Positions 1-11,300 of a stretch of 59,565 nucleotides of DNA are shown here, one piece after another. The position numbers and the translations under genes were made by a program. Position 1 is the stretch's first letter. The number at the start of each line of letters is the position of its first letter. The DNA is from a virus, in the IMG/VR virus record IMGVR_UViG_3300015263_001244, positions 1-59,565 of that record; one strand, written 5' to 3'. The notes under the pieces were generated by a model. The model made no database searches. It had not been told where the DNA came from and worked only from the letters and a program-made list of their open reading frames with translations.

Positions 1-1331
1 TAATAAACATCATTTCTAACAAATTGAATATCATCTAATGAATAATCTTCTGTTAATCCCGTTGTATTATTAATGTTAGTTTTAGGTATTATAACTCCAT
101 GCCCCGATTCGTAAGCTTGTCCATCCGATACTTTAGCCGAATCAGTCCATACTTGAAACCATAAATCTTCATCTGGTACGTCTACCCAAATAGCACCATT
201 AAAAAATGTAATTGTAGAATTATCTAATCTATTAGCCCCCGTAGCAGCTTGAATGGTACATTTATCTGCAGAACCTGCTCTTTTCATAGTAACCACATAA
301 TAGCTACCGTTTTTAATAATACTTCCATTTCCAACCGGAGTGTTACTAAAAATAAAATCTACCGGTTGTGGCGTTTCTCCTAATTGTATTCCCTTATCTA
401 ACAAACTATTATAATTAAAACTTAATTGTGCTAATGGAATGTTAGAAGGATCAAATTCAATAGCTGTTCCTGGGGCAATATCTAATGGGCAATCAAGTGC
501 TGATTGTAATTGAAATATGCTAATAATTAAATCTCCGGACCATTCCAAATCATTAGGATCAACGGAATTGGTTACTGCTAATAGTAATGTTATTTTTTGA
601 ATATTATTAGTTGTTGCTTGAAATTTTTGACCTATTTGAGAACTTACATCATCTTCGGTTAATTCTCTTAATTGTTTATAATCTGAAGTAATATTTAAAG
701 TATCAATATTATAACTAGGTAATGCAAGAGTTAATACTGTATTTAAACTGCTACCAGAACCAACAAAGAAATCTCTGAAAAAGATATTAGGTTGTAAATC
801 TTGAGCAACCATAACACAATCTCTACTTAAACTACAAGGTTTGGCTTCTTTAATAGTAAATCTACCACCTAAATTAAAAGATTCTGTTGGATCGCCTATA
901 AAATCATTAAATAATATTTTAAGAATTTTTGTATAATGTTTTTTACTTAATTGTTTTTCGTTTCTATTAAATACAAACGTGTCATATTGTAAATTATTAT
1001 CAAAATCAATACCTATAATAAGTAATTTAAAATTACGTTTTCCAGCAGCTTCGGAATTTTGTAATTCTATTTCTAATTGATTACCATAATTACTATCATT
1101 GGGTTGTAACTGAACATCAGTGGCCTTCCCATCTAATAATCCAGAAGCTAAATCAGAATCAAATAAAGTATTTTGTGTTAAATCTTCTAATAAAATACCA
1201 GTACCTAAGTGATTATGAATCAAACCGGTTTGGATTAGATTATTATAATCTTGCTCTAATGTAAGATCGCTATTATCGACTGCTTGTCCATTAAACCAAA
1301 TATTTTGTTTAGCGCTTATTGGTTTTCTCAT
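1..1331 (-). CDS. Structural protein, 3' end off the left edge (partial)
   Basis: The frame is open from an ATG at 1331 down to base 1, giving 443 visible residues beginning MRKPISAKQNIWFNG. The last visible bases are TA, so the stop could lie exactly at the edge or further out. The start is 12 bases after the stop of the LamG giant, so the two genes are probably co-transcribed. The visible protein is soluble, rich in Asn, Asp, Leu and Thr, with no signal peptide or membrane segment. I do not recognise a family. Its place at the end of the baseplate block suggests a baseplate-peripheral or fibre-attachment protein. That role is inference only; a tail-fibre network protein is equally possible. 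Confidence 0.75.
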   Translation of the reverse strand, partial: MRKPISAKQNIWFNGQAVDNSDLTLEQDYNNLIQTGLIHNHLGTGILLEDLTQNTLFDSDLASGLLDGKATDVQLQPNDSNYGNQLEIELQNSEAAGKRNFKLLIIGIDFDNNLQYDTFVFNRNEKQLSKKHYTKILKILFNDFIGDPTESFNLGGRFTIKEAKPCSLSRDCVMVAQDLQPNIFFRDFFVGSGSSLNTVLTLALPSYNIDTLNITSDYKQLRELTEDDVSSQIGQKFQATTNNIQKITLLLAVTNSVDPNDLEWSGDLIISIFQLQSALDCPLDIAPGTAIEFDPSNIPLAQLSFNYNSLLDKGIQLGETPQPVDFIFSNTPVGNGSIIKNGSYYVVTMKRAGSADKCTIQAATGANRLDNSTITFFNGAIWVDVPDEDLWFQVWTDSAKVSDGQAYESGHGVIIPKTNINNTTGLTEDYSLDDIQFVRNDVY

Positions 1332-1343
1332 TATACGTACCTT

Positions 1344-4300
1344 CTAATTATATATTATATAACACCTTGAATTTGCCGGTTTAAAAGATTTAATTAATGT
1401 TTCTAAAACTTCTTTAATTTTACTATTATCATCTATTATATCTAATGAATCCGATATAGTAACTGAAAAATCAGCTAATCCAGAAGCTCTATTATTAAGA
1501 GTAACAAAATCTTCGTTTTTACTAATTAATGTGTCAAAATTAAGTAGTAAAGTTGTATTAAGATCTTCGGTAATAGGATATATCATTGTAGTATTACTAG
1601 AATAATTTGGATCTAATGGTTCACCAAAAGGTTGATATAATGGTCTAGAAATATTACTAATTCTTAAGTTATCTATCAAACAATAAGCTGAATTACCACG
1701 ATTATAATCTGAACCGATAAAAAATTGATTAATAGCATCTGTAAATTTAATATTATATTTAACTTGATTTGGGCCCGCAAATGAAGAGCCGTATATCAAT
1801 CCCTGACCAAACAATAAATCACTACCAAATAATATATTACCTCGTTCATATCCATCCAAAAATAGATGAAGTTCATCTGCGGTCGTACCACCATTGATTT
1901 TATAACTAACTTTAACACGATGCCAAGTATTTCTAACCCAGAATATTGGAGACCTAACTTGATAGTCAACCTCATTAGCTCTTATATTAAAGTTCATATA
2001 TCCATAAGGATCTTTAAATATAGAAATTCTATCACCTTTTAGACCCTTGGGTATATATGATACAATAACATTGGTATTTTGATTTGGCAATGCTTTGTGT
2101 AACAAAATAGTAGACCCGTTATTTATAAGTTCTCCTCCCGCAAAATAATCAATATTTTGCCCATCTACTTCTAAACGTACACCTAACACTTCAGATGCAG
2201 TTCCCTTTAAATCAATAGTAACATTGTTAGTGCTTACCAAATGCTCTGATACCTCACCGAAGGCATCAAAATAAAATCTATAATTGGGATCGTTATTTGT
2301 ATCAAAAATTGGATTAACCCAAAATTCTATAGTAGCTTGTTTTTTAACATCTAAAATTCCGTCATTATCTATTACAAGCGGATTATCAATTAAACAAATG
2401 CTTTGAGTAAAATTATCATTAATTACTTCACCAGATTGAATGATATTTTGATCGGCATATCGATAAACATCAGCTTCATTAATTGGTGGAACAGTATCAA
2501 AATGTGATAATACTAATGAATTTGCGTCCGTTTCCGATGCTTTCAATGAATTAAATTCTTTAGTAATAGTACGTTGGCTTTTAGCCGCAGTTTCCCCAAC
2601 TCTCGTATCAGTAAGCTTAATATTTAAAATTTGTAATTCATCTATTACACCATTTAATTGTAATTTACCATTAAAATTACTACCAATGTACATATCATCA
2701 GGACGCAAATCAAAAGGAATTGATAAATAGGTATAATAATCTAACTCATATAAACCTTCGGTTAAGAAATATGGTTCACCGGGAAGCGCAAGATATTCAA
2801 AAGTAAAATATCCATTCTGTAGTCCGCTTCTAAAATCAATTGTATTTAAAATTTCATAATACCCATCTGTAAAAGATGTTAGTGGTAAACTTCCAGTAGT
2901 ATTAGGATCTAATGTTAAAGTTGTATGATCATCAGACACGTCAATAATTTTATAAAATCCAGCCACTGATAGAGGATTATGAATAATCAAATAATCCCCA
3001 ACAACACTGCTAGAGAAAAAATTATTATCATCTGTTACAGAATATCCATCACCTAATTGATAACCATCACTATATAAACTATTGCCTACACCTACCTGAT
3101 AACTGTATCGTACGATCGCTTGTGGTATATTACTTGATGAAATAACAAACCAGTCTACATTTTCTGCTTTGGTAATGGGATATTTTTCTTTAATTTCTAG
3201 AACAGCTGCATTAGATGTTGTTTTAATTGGCTTACAAGTCACGATTACATAATTGACTTGAGCAAATAAATTTAATGTATCTTGTATCCCACGTTCCGTA
3301 AACGTAAGCGTTTCTGTAATAACAGAAGGGACTCCTGCAGTATCAACAACAACACCATTTATATCAACAGTCGTTGAGGTGGTAAAATCAATATTATCTC
3401 CCTGAATTGATACTGATAAAGTCCTTCCGCTTACACCATTAGAAGTTAAATCAGATAAAATATTATTAGAAGTAAATATTCCACCCATTAAAGTAGAATT
3501 ACTCGGACCAATAAATGTTGTGGGTATTAATATTTTATTAATTTTTACTTCATCTAGTGAAATTGGAGTTGGTAATTTTGTTTTAAGAATATTGCTTTGA
3601 TTACCCCAAACATAATAACGTCTTTTTACTTTTCTATGGTTGATTCCCAAGGTTCTAATTAGTACCAAATCATCTATAAGTGCATCATTTCTAATAGTAA
3701 GTATATTTGTAAAATATCCATCAGTGGATTTAGATAACTCATATGAAGGATAAAGGGCACGCAATCCGGGAATTTCTTCTTCTTCATTATGATAAATATT
3801 ATATGACAACCCGGACAAACTGTTCGGCATATCATCATTTAAAATTAATGAATTTGGGTTTACATCTAAAATTATATAATGTTTTTCAAATGATGAATCA
3901 TTAATACGAATTAAATCTCCAGGAACAACATTATTTGCTACACAGTCAACTGTAGAACTAGTTACTATATTAGATCCAATTACAGTTTCTAAATCATTAT
4001 AATTAAAAAATGAATGTAGTAAAGAAACCGTGAAATTCGGAAATACATCTATTTCAGTAGATACATCAAATGCGGTTTTATTAACGGAAAATGTCCCATC
4101 AGTAATAGTTACTGGCATAACCGTATCTAAAGTTAAAGTATTACCATTTACGAAAGTAATTAAATATCCATTTTCATCAAATCCTGGCTCTTCTATATAA
4201 ATAATATCCCCAATAACGATACCGTACGCGCTGAAATTAAGAGAAGATATAACTTGTGTGGAACCAACTATAGTTGTTAAATCATTAGATGAAACAATAT

Positions 4301-7300
4301 TACTAGTAATAGCTCCAACAACTTCTTCTGGATTAATTGTTCTAAATTTTTCATGTAAATATGGCTTAATACGATCTCCATATCTTATAATATTTGGAAC
4401 CTCGAACCCATCTATAAATAGATGCAATTCATCTCTACCCATTTTTGTATTCAGTTTCCAAGAAGCCGCCACATGATGTAATTCATCATGTATCCAATCA
4501 GATACATTGGCACTTATAGTATAACTAGTTTTAAATTTATCAAAAATTTTAAAATTTAAATAACCAGACTCATCTTTAAAAATAGAAAATCTATTTTTAT
4601 TTTCTTCTTCCGCATAATCTATTATATAATGCGGCAAATCAGCCACAAAAGTAATTCCTTCATTAGGAAATACAGAATTAACTACAAAAGATAATTTGTT
4701 GGTACCACTTGTAATTTTGGTCGTACTTGGTTGAAGGTCTGTAGTTGATTTAATATCATAAAACCTACCATTAGTATGTAGTGTTAAACTATATTTTTTA
4801 CTTACATAACCATCTATAACATATCCGTCATTAGCATATCCGTCTATAATTTCAACAAACCATCTATTGAAATTACCAACTGGATCTCGATCATAATAAA
4901 AATATACACCATCTTTATTTTTATTCGGGATACCTCCGACCTGCTTGAATTTATCTAACGTAAAGAATTGTTCTCCAGTATCTAAATCGGTTTCATAAGT
5001 TGGATGATATTCTAATGCTCCAATAAAAATTTCCAATTCAGATATTAAATACCCGTCCTTTAGTGGAACAATTTTTAATTCTGCAAGATTATCTAATCCG
5101 TCCCAGTGCGGCCTAATCCACGTTTCAAACGTACCTTCATCCAATTTTAAATTAGATATGGCTGGTAAACTAATAGACTGATCTTTTTGATCAATAAGTA
5201 TACCTTCATTATATTTTGTTACTTCTAAATCAAAATTACCTGTTAAATTAAATTTGCGTGGATTTAGTAAACTTTCGCCCAGCGACCAATTTTCAAATAC
5301 CGATTCGTTTACTTCTGCTGGTAAATGAGATATAATAGATCCGATATTTTCTATCGCAGCAACAGTGGGTCCTTTTGAAAAAGAATGCATAGCAGCTGTA
5401 ATAGCATCTCGATATCTTTCTCTAGAGAAAGTAACATCAAATACATTTAAAATATCAATATCTATTAAACTTCCAAAATTTTTAAGCAATGCATCTCGAA
5501 GTGCTCCAACTTTATAACTCACATAATAAGTATCACCGGCATTTAACGCACTTGATTCTCTAAAATCTAATGCATTAGCACCGTATTCATAACTAACTAT
5601 AATTTCATCAGTTAAGGCGGTATAATCTATATAATATTCTCCTTTATTATAATCAACAACCACATGTGATAAATCGTTTATAGTATAACTGTATGTAACT
5701 AACACCGAATCACCAATAGCCGGAGAATTAATGCCTGGTAGTATAAGTTTTACTAAATTACCTAAAACAACAGTTCCAATACCTCCCCACAGATCTGCCT
5801 GATCTGTTAATCTAACTACCTGAACATCAAGAGTGATATTTGATGATAAGTATTGTAATCCGGTATTTAAATATAAATGATAACCATCATAACCATCATA
5901 TTCTACTGTGTGATATTCTTGTTTTTCTATTGGAGTTATTGTAATCGAACGATTTGTAAAACTTGCCGCCTCAGTAAAATTAAGAGGGGAAATATTATTT
6001 AATAAATCTTCTATTTCATATATAGATCTGATAAATAAAATATCATCTGTAACAGTGTGTACAAATTCAGAATCAACTAAAGCCCCAATTTTATTTGATG
6101 AAACAATATATGAAACATTAGTATCTTGGGATAAAATTTGCTCATCAGCTAAATCAAAAGATTTTGGTAAAATAAACCCATCATCAAAATCAGTATATTC
6201 GAAAGTTTTATTTTTAGCAGATAATGTAGTGATACGATAATAAATATCTTCTACACTTGTAATATGAGGATAATTTGTTGCTATGTATCCACGTTTATAA
6301 GAAATAGTTCCTATGTTAAAATCTTGATCGCTACTAACAGTTAAATATACGATACCATTTTGGTAATCAATAAAATAATACCCTACAGTTGTTAATCTAG
6401 ATAAATTTAATGTTTCTGATTGGAGTCCATCAAAATATAATTCTGTAGTAAATATTTCATTATTAGACAAAGAAACACTTGTATTAAATGATGCTCCAAT
6501 ACAATCTTCAGATTGAGCAATTATATTATTATTATTTAATATGATTTTAAATATTTTAATCGTGGGTACAACCGTATCAAGTACGGTCTTAAGAAACATA
6601 ATTTCATTATTAACTTCTTCAAACGAAGCTCTTTCGCCTAAAAATTCTTCTATATTTGGCGGATTATTATATGTAAAAAATACTTTACTATCATTCCAAC
6701 GAGAAACTGGATAAATTTCTCCAGTAGTTTCATTATACACTCTAAATACATTCGTGATTGGGGGGTTTTGAACACTTAATACATTAAGTGCTAATAAATT
6801 ATTATCAATTCTTTCATCCAATACTTCAATATGAATTTGCGCCTTATAATCAATATCTTGTGCAAGCACTTGTTCAAAATTAAAAATAATATCAGCTTCA
6901 TTACCAATTAAACTACCAGCTGTTAAAGCAACTAAATCACTCGTGCTTGTATCCACAACCCAATCAATATCTTCTTTAAAGACTTGACGATAATTATATA
7001 TTGCAAGTGGGGGGGTAGCACCAGTACCATCATTTGCTGAAGATTCTCCAAATACGTATACAGTACCAGTTTCATAATCAATTGAATATTCTCCAATTGA
7101 TGAGGGAAGGAAATCCAATCTAAATTTTAGTTCTGTTGTGAATGCTGGATGTTGTTGATTTAAAATTGGTAATGTGTTTTGATCTACAAAACTTACATCT
7201 CCGATAGTTCCAATTTTATTTCCACTAGTAACAACTGGAGCGTGTTTTAAATTAAATACATTTAATAGTGGAGGCAATACTTCTCTTCCAGAAGAATCAA

Positions 7301-8327
7301 CGCTATGCACTTCTACAGTATCAAAATCAATTACTCTCCCAGTATCTTTATATTTATAAGAAACTTGAACTTGAAAAATTTCTTCAGAGGAGAAATTTGG
7401 ATCTTCCAAAATTTTATCACTTAATTTGATTTGGTTATTTTCTAATAACAGATATTTAAAGGCATATGCACTATCATATTTTTGGTCTAAAATTTGGTAA
7501 CCATATGTTGAAATATCATATGAATATGGAAGATGTCCATTACTATATGTAAATGTAACGGATTCTAATTTAATAACAAAATTTTTAGATAAATTTAATA
7601 TAAAACTATTAATATTAAATATACCCTCACTATCAATCGAATTAATTGTAAGGCTTTCAGAAAAATCTGCTTGTAATAAACTAATTGGATCGGTATTAAA
7701 TTCATCAATAGATAAATTTAAACTAGAAATAGCATTAGTTGCTGTCTTACCAACCCTAATTATTTCATAAGCCCCTTCTTCATTTAAATGATCAAAAGGC
7801 GTTTCACCGCGGGTCTTTCTTTCATCTGTGATGGTAATAGATAAATAATTGTCATTTTTGGCTTGTCTAATATCATATAAAGCTTTTACAAATAAAGTAG
7901 ATAAAATATTTAAATAATCATGTAAAATAGTACCAGAGTCAGTATTATATACATTTTCGCTTAAATAATTTAAAAAATATTCTTTAACAGGATTTGTAGA
8001 TTCTACTGGTCCTAAGAAAAATAATTTATTTGCAATACCGTCTTCGAATAAAATCGAAGTCCCATTTAAAGATTTAAATAATGTAGTATCTGTTGATGCA
8101 AATGTAATAAAGTATCCAGCCAAACTTGTTAAAGGTTGTGTTGTAATTTCTAAAATATTATCTAATACTCTTACCTTTAACACTTGAGGCGATGGTACGC
8201 CAGGCGTTTGTGATACGATTGTAATATTATCTGCATTAATAGTTGTAATTAAAGAATCAGTAAATAATACCTTAACTGATACGCTGTTTACAACATTTAT
8301 AGATAAAGCTCTAAGATTATTTGTCAT
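1344..8327 (-). CDS. Giant baseplate or tail-fibre-attachment protein with LamG-like domains
   Basis: This is a 2327-residue protein. Concanavalin/laminin-G-like modules are visible. One runs from about residue 1060 (GTFETWIRPHWDG) to about 1310 (DELHLFIDGFEVPN). A partial one lies near 1875 (NGVIDELQILN). Another runs from about 1995 (ATIEFWVNP) to 2225 (DELHLFLDGYERGN, then IDNLRISNISRPL). Such modules usually bind carbohydrate or mediate protein contacts. The C-terminus (IKSFKPANSRCYIIY) recalls the end of tail protein I-type baseplate proteins, which connect baseplate to fibres. The N-terminal 400 residues are unassigned. The gene starts 10 bases after the baseplate-J gene. It contains 11 DGY tripeptides. 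The exact role is inferred. Confidence 0.8.
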   Translation of the reverse strand: MTNNLRALSINVVNSVSVKVLFTDSLITTINADNITIVSQTPGVPSPQVLKVRVLDNILEITTQPLTSLAGYFITFASTDTTLFKSLNGTSILFEDGIANKLFFLGPVESTNPVKEYFLNYLSENVYNTDSGTILHDYLNILSTLFVKALYDIRQAKNDNYLSITITDERKTRGETPFDHLNEEGAYEIIRVGKTATNAISSLNLSIDEFNTDPISLLQADFSESLTINSIDSEGIFNINSFILNLSKNFVIKLESVTFTYSNGHLPYSYDISTYGYQILDQKYDSAYAFKYLLLENNQIKLSDKILEDPNFSSEEIFQVQVSYKYKDTGRVIDFDTVEVHSVDSSGREVLPPLLNVFNLKHAPVVTSGNKIGTIGDVSFVDQNTLPILNQQHPAFTTELKFRLDFLPSSIGEYSIDYETGTVYVFGESSANDGTGATPPLAIYNYRQVFKEDIDWVVDTSTSDLVALTAGSLIGNEADIIFNFEQVLAQDIDYKAQIHIEVLDERIDNNLLALNVLSVQNPPITNVFRVYNETTGEIYPVSRWNDSKVFFTYNNPPNIEEFLGERASFEEVNNEIMFLKTVLDTVVPTIKIFKIILNNNNIIAQSEDCIGASFNTSVSLSNNEIFTTELYFDGLQSETLNLSRLTTVGYYFIDYQNGIVYLTVSSDQDFNIGTISYKRGYIATNYPHITSVEDIYYRITTLSAKNKTFEYTDFDDGFILPKSFDLADEQILSQDTNVSYIVSSNKIGALVDSEFVHTVTDDILFIRSIYEIEDLLNNISPLNFTEAASFTNRSITITPIEKQEYHTVEYDGYDGYHLYLNTGLQYLSSNITLDVQVVRLTDQADLWGGIGTVVLGNLVKLILPGINSPAIGDSVLVTYSYTINDLSHVVVDYNKGEYYIDYTALTDEIIVSYEYGANALDFRESSALNAGDTYYVSYKVGALRDALLKNFGSLIDIDILNVFDVTFSRERYRDAITAAMHSFSKGPTVAAIENIGSIISHLPAEVNESVFENWSLGESLLNPRKFNLTGNFDLEVTKYNEGILIDQKDQSISLPAISNLKLDEGTFETWIRPHWDGLDNLAELKIVPLKDGYLISELEIFIGALEYHPTYETDLDTGEQFFTLDKFKQVGGIPNKNKDGVYFYYDRDPVGNFNRWFVEIIDGYANDGYVIDGYVSKKYSLTLHTNGRFYDIKSTTDLQPSTTKITSGTNKLSFVVNSVFPNEGITFVADLPHYIIDYAEEENKNRFSIFKDESGYLNFKIFDKFKTSYTISANVSDWIHDELHHVAASWKLNTKMGRDELHLFIDGFEVPNIIRYGDRIKPYLHEKFRTINPEEVVGAITSNIVSSNDLTTIVGSTQVISSLNFSAYGIVIGDIIYIEEPGFDENGYLITFVNGNTLTLDTVMPVTITDGTFSVNKTAFDVSTEIDVFPNFTVSLLHSFFNYNDLETVIGSNIVTSSTVDCVANNVVPGDLIRINDSSFEKHYIILDVNPNSLILNDDMPNSLSGLSYNIYHNEEEEIPGLRALYPSYELSKSTDGYFTNILTIRNDALIDDLVLIRTLGINHRKVKRRYYVWGNQSNILKTKLPTPISLDEVKINKILIPTTFIGPSNSTLMGGIFTSNNILSDLTSNGVSGRTLSVSIQGDNIDFTTSTTVDINGVVVDTAGVPSVITETLTFTERGIQDTLNLFAQVNYVIVTCKPIKTTSNAAVLEIKEKYPITKAENVDWFVISSSNIPQAIVRYSYQVGVGNSLYSDGYQLGDGYSVTDDNNFFSSSVVGDYLIIHNPLSVAGFYKIIDVSDDHTTLTLDPNTTGSLPLTSFTDGYYEILNTIDFRSGLQNGYFTFEYLALPGEPYFLTEGLYELDYYTYLSIPFDLRPDDMYIGSNFNGKLQLNGVIDELQILNIKLTDTRVGETAAKSQRTITKEFNSLKASETDANSLVLSHFDTVPPINEADVYRYADQNIIQSGEVINDNFTQSICLIDNPLVIDNDGILDVKKQATIEFWVNPIFDTNNDPNYRFYFDAFGEVSEHLVSTNNVTIDLKGTASEVLGVRLEVDGQNIDYFAGGELINNGSTILLHKALPNQNTNVIVSYIPKGLKGDRISIFKDPYGYMNFNIRANEVDYQVRSPIFWVRNTWHRVKVSYKINGGTTADELHLFLDGYERGNILFGSDLLFGQGLIYGSSFAGPNQVKYNIKFTDAINQFFIGSDYNRGNSAYCLIDNLRISNISRPLYQPFGEPLDPNYSSNTTMIYPITEDLNTTLLLNFDTLISKNEDFVTLNNRASGLADFSVTISDSLDIIDDNSKIKEVLETLIKSFKPANSRCYIIYN

Positions 8328-8337
8328 CTACATCCAA

Positions 8338-11300
8338 TTATCTAACTTCTTGATCCACTAAAACATTATTTGCTACAAAATATTGATTTTCTTGGGCAAC
8401 TAACGATAATACTTGTCCAACTTGACCATTTTCATTAAAATATACTACTCGAGCACGATCTACTCCATCTACACCTTGTGCAACTGTTACTAAATCAGAA
8501 GCATCTAAAATATCACCTAATTTATTAGTATTAATAGCTGTAGTTAACCGATCTTTTAGATTTTGTAATACAGTATCTGATGAATCAGTATAATTTGAAT
8601 CTATTACTATATACATAGTGATATCTACCAATAGCTGTTGAGCAGCTTTTACAAGCACGTCCGCATTAATTGGTCGAGCTTCTTCTATAGTAAATGTTGT
8701 ATCAGAAATTAATTTATTATAATTAAATTTAATAGTAATTCTTTCATTTTGTTTTGGTGCCGTATAATCATAGAAAGCTTTATAACGACTTCCAGTAGCA
8801 GGTTGATTAAAATAAGACACTATAAATCTTACAGATGTCGAATTGAATCCACTTGAAACAAACATCTTATCTATTAAAGTAAATAGTTTATTTGTATATA
8901 AAGTGCCATTACGTGTGAAGGACAAGCTCTCACTATCTAGATCTGTAGTAAAATAACAAGTAATCCTAAACTGATCTCCTATTTTGGGGCTATTTGTTAA
9001 ATTATTAGTAGTGTTGGGTAAAATAAATTCTAAATTAGATAAAGTATCATTATCTATCATTTCATTAGCATAATAAATATTATTTTTGATGGAAGATCCT
9101 AAAATATCATAAGTTACATCTGAAGATAAAACTTCGCCTCCAGTTGTAGTAGTAACTTTTTCTAATTTTGTTATTCTGGCTAATTTAACAGTTGAAGGAA
9201 TGCTAGAAGCAGATGCTAGACCTAATGTTTTTCTAACAGCTTCAGCAATAGTTTGTTTAAATCCGGTATTAGTAGCAGTAAAAATTATTTCTTTAATTTT
9301 AGTCATACTGGTGCCAGAAATTGTAATTATGCCAGTATTATTAATTTGATCAGCAACAGTTATTGCTAATTTAGATGGTGCCTGTCTTAAATTATTAGAA
9401 ACAAAAAGTAATACAACAACATCGTCATTTTCATTTGCATTAGCAGTTGAAGGTAATATTAATTTATTATCAGTTAAATCGATTTCACCGTTATCTGTCC
9501 ATAATTCTTTATTATCTAATAACCTTACTATACTAATTTGATTAGAATTAATATTCCCGAGTTCATTTGTAAAAGTTATAGTATTGCTAATAGTATTAAT
9601 AGAAACAATATCATAAATTCCATTATTATTAGGGTAAATAGAATTTTCTATTTTTACCTTTTTAAGTAATACTTCATCTAAAGCACCAAATACTACAAAC
9701 CCGCTGGATAATGTTGCATCAGCAGTGCTCGCCGTAAGCGTACCAGTACTTGCAACAATGGTTACGTCATTAGTTGGGTCTATAATTGAAAAACTGACAG
9801 AATCATCTATAAAAGAATGAATGTCAATAAACAATTGATCATTAATCGAATCATATTGTAATGTTTGAACACTTTTGTTGATAAGAGAATTATCAAATGT
9901 AAATGGCTGTGTCCGTTTAATATCATCGGCTGTATAAAAAATACCAACATTATCTCCAACAGTTGGCGTGTTATATCCAGTAAATGTTAATACATAATAG
10001 TTATCATCATCTACACTAACTGTTCCTATATTATCTTGATTCCAAATTTCTTGTTTATCTGTCAAATTAACAACTAGTAATACCTTATCGGAAGCAAATT
10101 CAAAATCAGAAGCATTAATATTTAATGTAACTATTAAATCATTAGCATCACTTAATTGAATTGTTTGATTTTCTCTTCTAATGATATTAGATACAGAATT
10201 ATTTGTAAATCCGGTAGTACTATTATTATTAAAACTATTTCCAACTCTACTAAGTGGCAAATTAGTTATGCTTGCAGTTAAAGCTTCTTGAATATTTGCC
10301 AAATAGGTAACACGCAAAATAACAGTATCATTTACAACGTCGACATTAGTTGAAGGAATAGTAATTTGATTTGCTGTAAAATTTCCTGCAGAACCGCTTA
10401 CTGTAAAAACATCTGATTGATTAAAATATACAGTTACAGCAGCACCTTCAGTTGCCGGAGTATCAGAAGGTAAAATTATTGTACAATTATATTTAATTTC
10501 AGATCCTACAATAACGCGTTCATTTGTAATAATACTATCAGCATCAGTGGTATTAAAAACACCTAAAGTGGAGTTTTGTAAAATAATAGCACTTACAGTA
10601 TCTACAGGTTCTAATAATTCTTCTATAATTACAGATAATCTACCAATAAAATTTCCCGTTGATACTTCAGTAATAAAAGAATCGGCTTGTTGAAATTTTT
10701 CTGCACTTAAAATAACACCTACAGGGTGTTTTACATTTCCACTATAGAAAGCGCCATCATCACTAATAGTAAAAAGTGCTGATTCATTTCTAATAGCATT
10801 AGATAATCCCCAATCAATACTATCATCCGATATACGGGGATTACTGTTAATAATTTTACCATCGTAGTCAACGAACGGATCGAAATCAACGACCCACGTA
10901 TAATCTACTTGTAAAACATCACTTACAGACGGCAAAGTATTACCTGTAATCCTTATTCTTCCAGTAGTATTAATAGAATCGTCTCCATCAACGCTTTGAT
11001 CTGTAACGATATAACGTTCTCCAGTATTAACATTAAATACTCTTGTTACATTGGTTGAAGGAGTATGTAATAATTGAATAATGGACTTATCTCCTGAAGA
11101 TACTAAGCTATTTTCATTAGTAATAGAAATATTTTGTTGAATTTGAGGAATTTGAATGACATCTGTAAAAGTTAAATTATCTTGTCCATTGAATCTTGAT
11201 TTAACGCGATCTTCTTCAAATAATTCAACACGATCATTTATCCAGTGAAATTTATCAAACCCGAAGGGGCTGCCTGATACATTGCCGGTATCTTTAATTA

